Below the pieces are notes generated by a model. The model had not been told where the DNA came from. It was given only the letters and a program-made list of their open reading frames with translations, and did not search any database. Positions 25,681 to 34,991 of a DNA stretch of 64,000 nucleotides are shown one piece after another (the first letter of the stretch is position 1; every line of letters starts with the position of its first letter). The translations under genes were made by a program, and so were the position numbers. Origin of the DNA: Staphylococcus sp. NRL 16/872. Lineage in GTDB: Bacteria; Bacillota; Bacilli; Staphylococcales; Staphylococcaceae. The stretch spans positions 248,001 through 312,000 of the forward strand of contig NZ_CP119327.1 of NCBI RefSeq assembly GCF_022815905.2. Direction: 5' to 3'.

Positions 25681-27255
25681 ATGACACACACTAATGAAGT
25701 TTCAGACACAAAAACTAAAAAAAGAAACAAACGATTCAAATTAAGTATGCCAGGTGCATTTACCATTCTATTCATATTAACAGTCATTGCTGTAATAGCG
25801 ACATGGATTATACCTGCAGGGGCATATTCTAAATTATCTTATGATTCAGGTGCGCAAGAATTCAAAATTGTGGATGCGCATAATAAAACAAAAACTGTTG
25901 ATGGTACACAAGAACAATTAGATAAATTAGGTGTCAAAATTGATGTTAATCAATTTAAATCTGGTGCGATTAATAAACCGATTTCAATTCCGGGAACGTA
26001 TGAACGTTTAGACCAACATCCAGCAGGTCCAGACCAAATTACATCAAGTATGGTTAACGGAACGATTGAAGCGGTAGATGTTATGGTATTTATTCTAGTA
26101 TTAGGGGGCTTAATAGGGGTTGTACAAACCAGTGGCTCATTTGAATCTGGACTCTTGGCCCTAACGAAAAAGACGAAAGGGCATGAATTCTTGCTGGTCT
26201 TTATGGTTTCAGTATTAATGGTTTTAGGTGGTACACTCTGCGGAATTGAAGAAGAAGCGGTCGCATTTTACCCAGTGCTCGTGCCAATCTTTATAGCGAT
26301 GGGTTACGACTCAATCATATGCGTAGGTGCAATCTTCCTCGCAAGTTCTGTAGGTAGTACATTTTCAACAGTGAACCCGTTCTCAGTAGTTATCGCTTCA
26401 AATGCGGCAGGCACAACGTTTGTCGATGGGCTATATTGGAGAATTGGTGGCTTAATCATTGCGACAATCTTCACAGTAGGTTATTTAGCATGGTACGCGA
26501 AACGCATTAAGAAAGATCCGAAAAGTTCTTATACGTATGAAGATAAAGAGAAATTTGAAAAACAATGGTCAGTTATTAAAAATGACGGTGAAGAAAGCGT
26601 CTTTACTTTACGTAAAAAAATCATCTTAATCTTATTTATCTTGCCATTCCCAATTATGGTATGGGGCGTTATGACGCAAGGTTGGTGGTTCCCACTTATG
26701 GCTTCAATGTTCTTAGCGTTTACAATTGTTATCATGCTGATTGTAGCGTTAGGTAAAAATGGTATAGGTGAAAAAGCAGTAGTTGATGCGTTTGTAAATG
26801 GTGCTTCTAGCTTAGTAGGGGTATCACTTATCATTGGTTTAGCGCGTGGTATCAATATGATTATGAATGATGGTTTGATTTCAGATACAATCTTAAACTT
26901 CTCATCTTCACTTGTGCAAGGTGTTAGCGGACCAATCTTTATCGTCATTTTATTAATTATATTCTTCTTCTTAGGCTTTATTATTCCATCATCATCAGGA
27001 CTAGCAGTGTTAGCGATGCCTATCTTCGCACCACTTGCAGACACAGTCGGCATCCCAAGATTCGTCATCGTAACAGCCTACCAATTCGGACAATATGCGA
27101 TGTTATTCTTAGCACCAACCGGCTTAATCATGGCAACATTACAAATGTTAGACATGAAATATTCACACTGGTTGAAATTCGTGTGGCCAATCGTAGCCTT
27201 TGTCTTCATCTTTGGTGGTGGCATGCTCATCACCCAAGTACTAATTTATTCTTAA
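25681..27255 (+). CDS. YfcC-family transporter (putative arginine/basic amino acid exchanger)
   Basis: This 524-residue transporter has 11-13 membrane helices and belongs to the DcuC-like YfcC family. Visible features are a basic N-terminus, helix FTILFILTVIAVIATWIIPAGAYSKL, LGGLIGVVQTSGSFESGL, GTLCGIEEEAVAFYP and IIPSSSGLAVLAMPIFAPL; the last two segments are conserved in the family. YfcC proteins are annotated as C4-dicarboxylate or basic amino acid carriers without firm substrate evidence. AAAGGGG 8 bases upstream selects the ATG at 25681. The cre upstream suggests glucose repression, which would suit an amino acid catabolic role. Confidence 0.8.
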   Translation: MTHTNEVSDTKTKKRNKRFKLSMPGAFTILFILTVIAVIATWIIPAGAYSKLSYDSGAQEFKIVDAHNKTKTVDGTQEQLDKLGVKIDVNQFKSGAINKPISIPGTYERLDQHPAGPDQITSSMVNGTIEAVDVMVFILVLGGLIGVVQTSGSFESGLLALTKKTKGHEFLLVFMVSVLMVLGGTLCGIEEEAVAFYPVLVPIFIAMGYDSIICVGAIFLASSVGSTFSTVNPFSVVIASNAAGTTFVDGLYWRIGGLIIATIFTVGYLAWYAKRIKKDPKSSYTYEDKEKFEKQWSVIKNDGEESVFTLRKKIILILFILPFPIMVWGVMTQGWWFPLMASMFLAFTIVIMLIVALGKNGIGEKAVVDAFVNGASSLVGVSLIIGLARGINMIMNDGLISDTILNFSSSLVQGVSGPIFIVILLIIFFFLGFIIPSSSGLAVLAMPIFAPLADTVGIPRFVIVTAYQFGQYAMLFLAPTGLIMATLQMLDMKYSHWLKFVWPIVAFVFIFGGGMLITQVLIYS

Positions 27256-27267
27256 TTTTTGAAAATG

Positions 27268-27304
27268 AAAAGGTGGCGCACTTCGAGTGCCCCACCTTTT
27301 TTAG
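27268..27304 (+). terminator. Terminator after yfcC-like gene
   Basis: AAAAGGTGGCGCAC-TTCGA-GTGCCCCACCTTTTTT. Confidence 0.9.
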
Positions 27305-27409
27305 TATGAAAATATAAAATCACACATACTTAAATACTTTTAAAATATATAACGTAAGTTAATAGTTTGATCTCTATACTGAATATAAATGAACCTAAAT
27401 ATTAAAGTA

Positions 27410-27725
27410 CTTAGATGAGTAGTTCTAAGATGACTAACGAATGATGTTGCGCGACTCTTGGTGTTTTTTATTCTTATATTGAACACAAGCGCGAGTGCAC
27501 TTGCGTAAGTCGTTCTAAGATAGATAACGAAACGTAGTTGAGCGACGCCTGAGGGAGCAGGATGAGTGTCGAGATCGTGGCTCGACCCAGCCCCCTAGGC
27601 AAGCGTCTCAACTTAAGTGAGTGGATATCTATCTAAGAACGACTTTATAAGACTACAGGCTTAAGCCTTTCCCGCAAGAAAGCGTCGCAACAAAATGAGT
27701 AACATTCATCTAAGAATTTCTGGAT
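27410..27725. repeat. Palindromic intergenic repeat cluster, copy 1
   Basis: The cluster holds several linked palindromic units. AAGTCGTTCTAAGATAGATA (27508-27527) and its near-perfect reverse complement (27626-27645) bound a 138-base unit. Bases 27438-27460 match the 3' part of the 33.2-kb copy in reverse. GGCTCGACCCAG and CTAGGCAAGC also recur there. No coding frame is credible. The 27256-27777 gap contains only this and the upstream terminator. Confidence 0.8.
27651..27716 (+). repeat. 66-bp perfect inverted repeat, left arm
   Basis: It is identical, base for base, to the reverse complement of 33237-33302 by direct comparison. The pair encloses scaH and yhgE. Confidence 0.95.
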
Positions 27726-27777
27726 GACTCAACTTAAGTAAAATGAGAATTCATTTTAGAACCACCCTAAAATCTAA

Positions 27778-29991
27778 TTATTTCGGCTCAATATAATGCA
27801 ATTCTTGTGCAGTATCCGCATCAATCACACGATATGATACAATACCCAATCCTTTAACGTTAGATTCAGACACAACGATCGAACCATCATCGTTAACCTT
27901 TTCAACAAAAGCAACATGACCATACACTGAATTAGCACCTGCTTGACCAGCTTCAAACACGGCCACCGTATGTGCTTTCGGACTACCTATGACATGATAA
28001 CCATCACGTTCAGCACGATTATCCCAGTGATGTGCATCGCCCCAGTCACTACCTACGTGCTGACCAAACTGTTGCACACGCTCATAGACATACCAAGTAC
28101 ATTGACCTTGAGGGTATGGCGTAGCACCATCAGTTATCGCAAATGGTTTGAACTCACTACCTGAAGCATTTTGACCACTTGATGTTGATTTAGCATATTT
28201 ATCTAAATCTGGCATAGTTTTCTTATCAAATGCTGTTAAATTGTAATGTTGAATAAGGCTATTTAATTTTGTCGCATAATTTGGATCCGTCGCATACGTT
28301 CTGCTTAAATGACTCGTAGCTGAACGGTAGCTAGGTGCTTCAGATTTCCAAGTCTCTTTATAAATCGTAGGATTGCCCTCAATACCATTTTTAATTAAAT
28401 TAGCGTAATCTTCTAATGACGCTTTAGTGTTAGGGTATTTTCTGAAGCCAGCCATAATGTTAAACATAGAATTATCGCTACCAGCTTCGAGCGTATTAAA
28501 GTTTACAGTTTGTCCTTGATAAGCGCCTTTAATACCGAATAAATTATAATTTGGTGCTTGCGCTAGGGCACTTTGACCTGAACTTGACTCTAAGATCGCT
28601 TGAGCAATCATGACTGAAGCGTAAATGTCTTGGTCTTGCCCAATTTTATGCGCATCTTTAGCAATAGATCGAATGAACTCACGTGTATCTTTACTTTCGA
28701 CTACTGTCATATCGCCATCATTCATACTATCGCCATTCAGTTGTGGCAACAGTTGGAATAGACCAGTTGAACGCGTATTATTTTTTCTAATATCATCTTC
28801 AAATGATTGGACTGGTGCTGTTTTATGTGCAAGTTCTTCTTTAGTAGGTAATTGCGTGTTAGTAGATGCGGATGATTTATCTTTATCATTATTCACAGAT
28901 GTTTTTCCGCTCTCTTTAGATGACTCATAATCCTTATGTGTTTTAGTGGCATCTTCGCTATATTTATCAAGTACTGAGTCTAATACTGATTCTGAAAAGC
29001 TGCCCCCTTTAGACTCGCTATCAGATTGAGATGTATCATGTGAAGATGGTTGCTCACTAGTATTCTCTTCAGTAGATGATTTATCTTCACTAGAAGCATT
29101 ATTTTCTTCATTAGTATTAGGTTCATCGCTACTTTGAGTTGAATCTTTATCACTTTGATTGTCTGTAGTATCTGTAACTAAGTCATCAATCGCATCTAAT
29201 GCTTTACTAATACTTGCATCATCTTTACTTTCGCTTGAACTAGCATTTGATTGTGTATTAGCTGCCCCTTTTTCTTGTTGTGGCATTTCTGTTGATCCTG
29301 ACTGTTCAGATGTAGCATCCTCAGCTTGTGTACTATTCTCACTGTGAGTTGTGCTAGATTGAGATGTGGATGCTTTTTGATTCGAATTGCTAGTATTAGC
29401 ACTGTTGTCTGAAGAAGCATTGTTAGCAGAATCTTTAGAATGCTCAACATGTTCATAATCAGAAATATCACTATCAAAGTTAAATAATGAAGCGATTAAA
29501 TTCGTTAAACTGAAACCATCATCAAATACATTAGGGTCTAGGAAATGTGAAGAATGATTGTCAGTTAAGTTCGGAATATCAAATAATGGCGCTAATGGCG
29601 TATGATAAAACGAATTATTATGAGATGATGCTTTATCCGTTTGTTGACGATTTGAACGTGTTGTTTCATTTTTTTTAGATGTTTTCTCATTCACAGATTC
29701 TTTATGAGCAGTTTCTTTATGCGAGGTTGGCGTTTCTTGTGATTTGTCTTCTTCCGTACTTTGTGAACCCTCTTGTGAGTCGGTTGAGTTAACATCGTCT
29801 TCATGTTCTGCGCTTGTACTCTCTTGAGTGTTAGTTTCTTCAGTTGAGGCTACATCTTCATCATTATGAGTACGTGATGCTTCTGCTTTACTTTCGTCAG
29901 TCGTATCTTCAGCGTGGGCAAGACTAGACGTAAAGGTTGGAAAGACGAGGGTAGTAGTTAATAAATAGACGATTAATTTTTGCTTCGACAT
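27778..29991 (-). CDS. scaH: Secreted peptidoglycan hydrolase: glucosaminidase + CHAP (ScaH-like)
   Basis: The 737-residue precursor has a signal peptide (cleavage near AHA, 25-27) and a very long Ser/Thr/Glu/Asp-rich region (28 to about 400). An endo-beta-N-acetylglucosaminidase domain follows (about 430-590), with catalytic Glu in AQAILESSSGQSALA near 466 and the NLFGIKG motif. The CHAP amidase/endopeptidase domain (about 615-737) has catalytic Cys in YPQGQCTWYVYE near 629, His in VYGHVAFVEKV and Asn in VVSESN. The domain order and neighbourhood match S. aureus ScaH, which cleaves glycan strands and stem peptides during cell separation. AGGAGG lies 10 bases before the ATG. The leader contains the structured RNA copy 2. 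Confidence 0.85.
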   Translation of the reverse strand: MSKQKLIVYLLTTTLVFPTFTSSLAHAEDTTDESKAEASRTHNDEDVASTEETNTQESTSAEHEDDVNSTDSQEGSQSTEEDKSQETPTSHKETAHKESVNEKTSKKNETTRSNRQQTDKASSHNNSFYHTPLAPLFDIPNLTDNHSSHFLDPNVFDDGFSLTNLIASLFNFDSDISDYEHVEHSKDSANNASSDNSANTSNSNQKASTSQSSTTHSENSTQAEDATSEQSGSTEMPQQEKGAANTQSNASSSESKDDASISKALDAIDDLVTDTTDNQSDKDSTQSSDEPNTNEENNASSEDKSSTEENTSEQPSSHDTSQSDSESKGGSFSESVLDSVLDKYSEDATKTHKDYESSKESGKTSVNNDKDKSSASTNTQLPTKEELAHKTAPVQSFEDDIRKNNTRSTGLFQLLPQLNGDSMNDGDMTVVESKDTREFIRSIAKDAHKIGQDQDIYASVMIAQAILESSSGQSALAQAPNYNLFGIKGAYQGQTVNFNTLEAGSDNSMFNIMAGFRKYPNTKASLEDYANLIKNGIEGNPTIYKETWKSEAPSYRSATSHLSRTYATDPNYATKLNSLIQHYNLTAFDKKTMPDLDKYAKSTSSGQNASGSEFKPFAITDGATPYPQGQCTWYVYERVQQFGQHVGSDWGDAHHWDNRAERDGYHVIGSPKAHTVAVFEAGQAGANSVYGHVAFVEKVNDDGSIVVSESNVKGLGIVSYRVIDADTAQELHYIEPK

Positions 29992-30022
29992 AGCTTTTGT
30001 TTCCTCCTATTAGTATGCGAAT

Positions 30023-30139
30023 AGACTGTAGACAAACCCGTTCACTCTTTGCCGTCTCATACATTGTCTTAAAGCAAGAAGTAAAGTCCCGTCGTTGTGT
30101 ATTTCGACTTGTCTATTGATAAGGGTGTTCTTTCAGTCT
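30023..30139 (-). ncRNA. Structured RNA element, copy 2, in the scaH leader
   Basis: This is the second copy of the element at 12482-12603. Closing bases AGACTG/CAGTCT pair perfectly, as do ACCC/GGGT. ATACAT (30059-30064) pairs with GTGTAT (30097-30102) through one G-U pair, where copy 1 has ATGCGT/ACGCAT. TCTT/AAGA (30067-30079) replaces AGGT/ACCT. The block AGT-CCCGTCGTT between the stems is conserved. In the minus orientation the element ends about 30 bases before the scaH start, i.e. in its 5' UTR, so it could be a riboswitch-like regulator. Confidence 0.6.
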
Positions 30140-30204
30140 TGATATTTTACAGTACTTCCTCTATAGGTTCTTATTTGTTATAATGCTAGTTAGAAAAAAA
30201 TATG

Positions 30205-30220
30205 GTTGATACTTATCAAC
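30205..30220. promoter_or_regulatory. Perfect palindrome between scaH and yhgE
   Basis: GTTGATA-CT-TATCAAC has 7-base arms. It lies in the 340-base divergent gap, about 110 bases before yhgE, and is a plausible operator for an unknown regulator. Confidence 0.4.
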
Positions 30221-30331
30221 TAATTATTACTTTACTCAATAAAAGTATTATACTAACTCTATAAATAAAAAAACAACGCTTAACTCAAATTTGATATCAA
30301 ATCTTAATATTTCATTCGTAGGAGTGTGACA

Positions 30332-33148
30332 ATGAAAAACGCACTAAAATTATATAAAACGGACTTAAAGCGTGTGGCGAAAACGCCTGCTGTCTGGGTG
30401 ATTCTCCTAGGTTTAGCCATCTTGCCATCATTCTACGCTTGGTTCAACCTTTGGGCGATGTGGGACCCATATAGTAATACCAACCATGTCAAAGTGGCTG
30501 TTGTAAATGAAGACCAAGGTGATGAAGTCCGTGACAAAAAAATTAATGTCGGTAATACGCTTGTCGATACATTAAAAAAGAATAAGAAATTTGACTGGCA
30601 ATTTGTTAGCCGGGAAAAGGCAGACCATGAAATTAAAATGGGTAAATACTATGCCGGCATATACATACCAAAAGAATTCTCTCATCAAATCACCGGCACA
30701 TTAAGAAAGAAACCACAAAAAGCAGATATAGAATATAAAGTGAATCAAAAAATCAATGCTGTCGCACCAAAAATGACAGATACAGGTTCAACTGTGATTG
30801 TCGATGAAGCGAATAAACAATTTAATTCCACAGTAACCAAAGCTATTCTTCAAGAGGCGAATAAAGTCGGCATTCAACTTGAAGATGAAATTCCAACTAT
30901 TAATAAAATTAAAAATGCAGTTTATGCTGCCCATAACTCATTGCCAAAACTGAATAAAATTGCAAATGGTATCGTGTATCTTAATGACCATCAAGATCAA
31001 TTAGATAACTACGCGAATCGCTTCCGTTCGTTAGGCAATTATAAAGATGATGTTTTAGATGCTCAACAGAAATTAAATGACGTCAATGCAGCGATTCCAT
31101 CACTAAATGAGAAAGCGAAACTCATTTTAGCACTCAATGCATACATGCCGAATATCGAACGCGTGCTTGATGTAGCGTCAAATGATATTCCAGCACAATT
31201 CCCACGTCTCAATAGAGGTGTAGATATTGCGAGCCAAGGTCTTGATTTAGCGAATACTCGTTTAAATGACGCCCAAGATTATCTAACTATGGCACAACAA
31301 CGTGTGGGTGATTATCAAGAAGCGACTAGCCGTGCGCAAGATGTCAATGGTCAAGCGAATAATGCCTTGCGTCAACAAAGCACATCAGGCATGCCTCCTT
31401 ATAAAGTGCAACCATTGAGTAATAATAGTAGCAAGGGTACTTTAAATAATGATCAAATCGTCTCTAAGGATGATGTTAAAGCCATGAACAGCGCACTTGC
31501 TGAAGCATTGTTAACGATATCTGATAATGCGGATACGCAGACTAAAGCGACACAATCAAATGTTAAATCCTTAAAACATATTACTTATGGGATTATTGGT
31601 TCAAATCGACCAACTGAATTTAATGACGTGTTACGCAATATTAAAGTGCGTTTTGAAAATGAGACAAAAAACAACCAACGACTCGTAGATATTTTAAAAG
31701 AGTTAGAGGATAAAGAACATGTGGACCTAACATATCAAATTCAACAAATTGAGTCTGCAAACAATCGTATCAATAGTTCTGTACGCTCTATTAATCAACT
31801 TATCGATGCATTAGAAAATGGTAGTTCAGGTAAAGCGGAAGCGGTTAATGTCTTACGTGGCTTACCAAGTTTAAATACAGGATTAGGTCAATATCGCAGC
31901 TTTTTAAAACATAATCTAAATAATCGTTTATTATTGGTATCTAACGACATTACAAAACAATTAAATAAAGGCCAAAATACATTATCAGGTGTTCAATCTA
32001 AATTAAATACGATTAATCAAGTAATTACAGCTGGTCAACAGATTGTGACACAAGGCCAAGGTCGAGTAGCTACAATTCAAAGTGAGTTGCCAACATTAGA
32101 ACAAAGCTATATCAAAGCAATGCAAACAGCTCAATCTTACTTCCCAACTGTTAAACAAGATGTGGCGAAAGCGGCAGACTTTGTACGTAACGATTTACCT
32201 AAATTAGAACAACGATTAGCGAACGCTACAGCGACAGTAAATACAAACTTGCCTACATTATTTAATAAATATGACAACGCAGTTAATTTATTAGATAAAA
32301 ATCAACCACGTGCTAAAGAAGCATTGGCGAATTTAGCGAACTTTACGCAAAATAGATTGCCAGATATTGAAAAGGATTTAAATAAAGCAAATAAAATCTT
32401 CAAAAAATTAGATAAAGATGATGCAGTAGATAAAGTCATTGATGCTTTGAAAAATGACTTGAAAAAACAAGCAGATGTGATTGCGAATCCAATTGATAAG
32501 AAACAAGTGGACGTCTTCCCAGTTAAAGACTACGGTTCAGGCATGACGCCATTCTATACATCATTATCAATATGGGTAGGAGCATTGTTATCAGTGAGCT
32601 TATTATCCGTTGATAATAAACATGAAAGCTTGAGAGACGAATTAACTAAACGCCAAATTTATTTAGGTAAAGGCGCATTCTTTATATCAATGGGCTTACT
32701 TCAAACCTTCATTGTAGTAGTAGGTGATTTATTAATCTTGAAAGCACAAGTGGAATCACCAACCTTGTTCATACTGGTAGCACTGTTTGGATCGATCGTC
32801 TTTAATACGATAGTTTATACATGTGTATCGTTACTTGGTAACCCAGGTAAAGCAATTGCGATTATTATGTTGGTATTACAAATTGCAGGGGGCGGTGGTA
32901 CATTCCCAGTAGTGACAATGCCTAAATTCTTTCAAACGATCTCGCCTTACTTACCATTTACGCATGTAATTGATTCATTACGTGAAACAGTAGGTGGTAT
33001 CGTACCAGAAATTTTAATTACGAAATTGCTTATATTAGCATTATTCGGTCTTGCTTTCTTTATAGCGGGTGTCTTAGGAAAACCTATCCTAGATCCTATC
33101 ATGCGTAAGGTTTCTAAACGTGTGGATGAAAGTAACGTGACTGAGTAA
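30332..33148 (+). CDS. YhgE/Pip-domain membrane protein
   Basis: This 938-residue protein has one N-terminal helix (TPAVWVILLGLAILPSFYAW) and a conserved YhgE start (NLWAMWDPYSNTNHVKVAVV, NEDQGDEVRDKKINVGNTLV). A roughly 700-residue extracytoplasmic region is mostly coiled-coil and rich in Gln/Asn/Lys. Five or six C-terminal helices of ABC-2 type follow (FYTSLSIWVGALLSVSLLSV onward). Relatives include Pip, the phage-infection receptor of Lactococcus, and EsaA-like type VII components. The physiological role is not settled. The start is ATG 30332, 6 bases after AGGAG; the GTG at 30326 overlaps the ribosome site. Confidence 0.85.
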   Translation: MKNALKLYKTDLKRVAKTPAVWVILLGLAILPSFYAWFNLWAMWDPYSNTNHVKVAVVNEDQGDEVRDKKINVGNTLVDTLKKNKKFDWQFVSREKADHEIKMGKYYAGIYIPKEFSHQITGTLRKKPQKADIEYKVNQKINAVAPKMTDTGSTVIVDEANKQFNSTVTKAILQEANKVGIQLEDEIPTINKIKNAVYAAHNSLPKLNKIANGIVYLNDHQDQLDNYANRFRSLGNYKDDVLDAQQKLNDVNAAIPSLNEKAKLILALNAYMPNIERVLDVASNDIPAQFPRLNRGVDIASQGLDLANTRLNDAQDYLTMAQQRVGDYQEATSRAQDVNGQANNALRQQSTSGMPPYKVQPLSNNSSKGTLNNDQIVSKDDVKAMNSALAEALLTISDNADTQTKATQSNVKSLKHITYGIIGSNRPTEFNDVLRNIKVRFENETKNNQRLVDILKELEDKEHVDLTYQIQQIESANNRINSSVRSINQLIDALENGSSGKAEAVNVLRGLPSLNTGLGQYRSFLKHNLNNRLLLVSNDITKQLNKGQNTLSGVQSKLNTINQVITAGQQIVTQGQGRVATIQSELPTLEQSYIKAMQTAQSYFPTVKQDVAKAADFVRNDLPKLEQRLANATATVNTNLPTLFNKYDNAVNLLDKNQPRAKEALANLANFTQNRLPDIEKDLNKANKIFKKLDKDDAVDKVIDALKNDLKKQADVIANPIDKKQVDVFPVKDYGSGMTPFYTSLSIWVGALLSVSLLSVDNKHESLRDELTKRQIYLGKGAFFISMGLLQTFIVVVGDLLILKAQVESPTLFILVALFGSIVFNTIVYTCVSLLGNPGKAIAIIMLVLQIAGGGGTFPVVTMPKFFQTISPYLPFTHVIDSLRETVGGIVPEILITKLLILALFGLAFFIAGVLGKPILDPIMRKVSKRVDESNVTE

Positions 33149-33154
33149 CTTGTA

Positions 33155-33375
33155 GTAATTCTAAGATAGATATTTACTCATTCTGTCGTGATGCTTGCCT
33201 AGGGGAGCTGGGTCGAGCCTTGGTCTTGTAAAGCAGTTCTTAGATGAATGTTACTCATTTTGTTGCGACGCTTTCTTGCGGGAAAGGCTTAAGCCTGTAG
33301 TCTTAAGCTCTTTCTTTTCCGCCAAGAGTCGCGCAACATCATTCGTTATTCATCTTAAGAATTACTTAAACGTTA
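33155..33375. repeat. Palindromic intergenic repeat cluster, copy 2
   Basis: This copy is inverted relative to 27410-27725. It contains the 66-bp arm, GCTTGCCTAGG-GAGCTGGGTCGAGCC (the complement of bases near 27582-27605) and the CGCGCAACATCATTCGTTA block. It fills the 316-base gap after yhgE together with the terminator at 33417. Confidence 0.85.
33237..33302 (-). repeat. 66-bp perfect inverted repeat, right arm
   Basis: This is the reverse complement of 27651-27716 with no mismatch. Confidence 0.95.
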
Positions 33376-33416
33376 TTGCACTTAGTTGTATTCTTAATTA
33401 AATTAATAACAAATTT

Positions 33417-33467
33417 AAACCGCCTAATGGGTAGTTGTGAAGACTACGTATTAGGCGGTTATTTTTA
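33417..33467. terminator. Bidirectional terminator
   Basis: AACCGCCTAAT-GTAGT pairs with ACTAC-ATTAGGCGGTT, with A/T runs on both sides. Confidence 0.85.
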
Positions 33468-33998
33468 ATTGGTTTTGTTATTTGAGTTGCTATTCTGTGT
33501 TGAGCTATTACTGTTTTGTGTTGAATTAGTCTGTGCTGAATTATTTTGTTGTGTGTTTTGTTGGCTATTTTGCTGTGTACTGTTTTGTTGTGTACTTTGT
33601 TGTTGAGATGTTGAAGGTTGGTTTGTATTTTTCTCGGTTGTTGCGCTTTCTGTGCTATTTTTTCTTGAGTTGCTTGCTTGTTCTTGTGTTTGTGTTGTTT
33701 CTTGTGTTTTATTTGCTTCAGTATTATCAGAGTTACTTTGATTTGTATAATTTTGTTGTGTATCTTGAGTTGCTGGTTCATATTGGGCATTTTCGCCATT
33801 ATCTGTTGTATCATCTTGGTCTTGTGTATTTTCTTCAGTTGTACTTTCTTTTTTCTGATGCTTCTCTTTTTTCTCATGCTTTTCAGTCGGGTTGTCTTGC
33901 TTGGTATTTGAATTTTTATGTGTTGCTGCAAAAAATATTGAGAAACCTAATGCAACAATCAGTAATACGATCACTATACCTGCCAATACTTTTTTCAA
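33465..33998 (-). CDS. Membrane-anchored Gln/Asn/Thr-rich protein
   Basis: The product has about 177 residues with one N-terminal helix (MKKVLAGIVIVLLIVALGFS, then IFFAATHK), a Lys/Glu/His-rich stretch and a disordered tail almost wholly of Gln, Asn, Ser and Thr (TQQNSTQQNSQQNTQQNNSA). A TTG at 33998 is the likely start: GGAGG lies 8 bases upstream. The ATG at 34049 would add 17 hydrophilic residues and has no ribosome site. The outward-facing tail resembles cell-wall-spanning spacers. No function is known. The opposite-strand frame over the same DNA is a composition artefact. Confidence 0.65.
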   Translation of the reverse strand: MKKVLAGIVIVLLIVALGFSIFFAATHKNSNTKQDNPTEKHEKKEKHQKKESTTEENTQDQDDTTDNGENAQYEPATQDTQQNYTNQSNSDNTEANKTQETTQTQEQASNSRKNSTESATTEKNTNQPSTSQQQSTQQNSTQQNSQQNTQQNNSAQTNSTQNSNSSTQNSNSNNKTN

Positions 33999-34196
33999 AA
34001 TATGGTCCTCCGTTTTTCTTTCATTTATTTTATTATAATGAAATTTCATAAAATAGATAGTATATAGCCATTTTTATAATATTACATTTTGTTTACTAAA
34101 TTTCATGATAAATACATCTAAAGTACAGTGTGTGTGGATGAGCATTGTGTAATAATAAAGAGGTATTATTAATCCAATACAGAAAGAAGGACTATC

Positions 34197-34718
34197 ATGA
34201 ATAAAATAGTAAAAACTATTGCTTCAACAACTCTAGCATTTGGAACACTTTTAGGCGTTAGTGCAACGGTGTTACCAGTTCAACAAACGGCACATGCTGC
34301 AGTTAAACCACATTATTCTTATAATGGTTACATCGATAAAGATGCTAAATTTTTAACTGACAAAAACTTTGTAAACGCTGTTAAACATGACAATGTGAAA
34401 TTTAGTGGAATTACACTTGCGCCAACTAAAGATACGAAAGTGGTTGAAAAGTATAATCAAAAATTTACGGGTGTAACTAAAGACGGTAAGAAAGCAAATA
34501 AAGTTCAATTTACAGTTAAAGGGGACTTAACATTAAACCAACTTAATAAAGCATACGGTAAAGATTTGAAGAAAGTCAGTGGAAACACGAATGATAAAAC
34601 AAGTGGTATGTTTGAATACAGACCTGTACAAAAGGGCTTAGCTACTACATTTGTTGTAAATCATGGGCGTGTGGTAGAGGCAGATATTAGTTATGCTGGT
34701 TTCACAACTAGTAAATAA
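34197..34718 (+). CDS. isaB: Immunodominant staphylococcal antigen B (IsaB)
   Basis: This is a 173-residue secreted protein. The signal peptide ends near AHA (35), and the mature part begins AVKPHYSYNGYIDKDAKFLT. That sequence, NFVNAVKHDNVKFSGI, LNQLNKAYGKDLKKVSGNT and the ending TSK match the S. aureus IsaB pattern (YNGYI, NAIKYDNVKFNGI, KAYGKDLKK). IsaB is an immunogenic extracellular nucleic-acid-binding protein associated with virulence and autophagy evasion. AGAAGGA precedes the ATG. The gene is monocistronic and followed by a hairpin and a STAR-like repeat. Confidence 0.9.
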   Translation: MNKIVKTIASTTLAFGTLLGVSATVLPVQQTAHAAVKPHYSYNGYIDKDAKFLTDKNFVNAVKHDNVKFSGITLAPTKDTKVVEKYNQKFTGVTKDGKKANKVQFTVKGDLTLNQLNKAYGKDLKKVSGNTNDKTSGMFEYRPVQKGLATTFVVNHGRVVEADISYAGFTTSK

Positions 34719-34761
34719 TTATTATTTTGAAAAGTAAAAAATGAATAGCTAACAATAAAGA

Positions 34762-34808
34762 AAATGAGCATGGGACATTGTTAAGTGTCACAAGCTCATT
34801 TCACATTT
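34762..34808 (+). terminator. Terminator after isaB
   Basis: AATGAGC pairs with GCTCATT, and GGGACA is opposite TGTCAC inside. The T tract is weak. Confidence 0.55.
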
Positions 34809-34857
34809 TGGCAGTAGCTAACTGAATTGAAAATGCGCTTATATCAAGCTTTTTTCA

Positions 34858-34982
34858 ATTCTAGTTATCCTTGCCTGGCGGGCGAGGCCCCAACATAGAG
34901 ACTTTCGAAAAGAAAGTCTACAAACAAAGCAAGTTGGGGATACGACGAAATTATTTTGATTTCTGTCCCGCCCCCGTTTTTT
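34858..34982. repeat. STAR-like GC-rich repeat
   Basis: The sequence contains GCGGGCGAGGCCCCAACATA, a GACTTTC-GAAAAGAAAGTC hairpin, AGTTGGGGATACGACGAAAT and TGTCCCGCCCCC. The complement, TATGTTGGGGCCTCGCC, resembles the STAR core TGTTGGGGCCC known from staphylococcal intergenic DNA. GC content is much higher than in the flanks. Confidence 0.75.
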
Positions 34983-34991
34983 CTTTAGTGA

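Noticed and set aside
25473-25787. Long upstream start for the YfcC gene (25576) and the minus-strand frame opposite it
   Set aside because: The ribosome site and the family's normal N-terminus point to 25681; the minus frame is a shadow.
33195-33401. 68-codon frame in the repeat after yhgE
   Set aside because: It lies in the palindromic repeat cluster and crosses the 66-bp inverted repeat; not a gene.
33533-34051. 172-codon plus-strand frame opposite the Q/N/T-rich gene
   Set aside because: Its Leu/Phe/Val/Cys composition is the simple complement of the Gln/Asn/Thr repeats, and it has no ribosome site.
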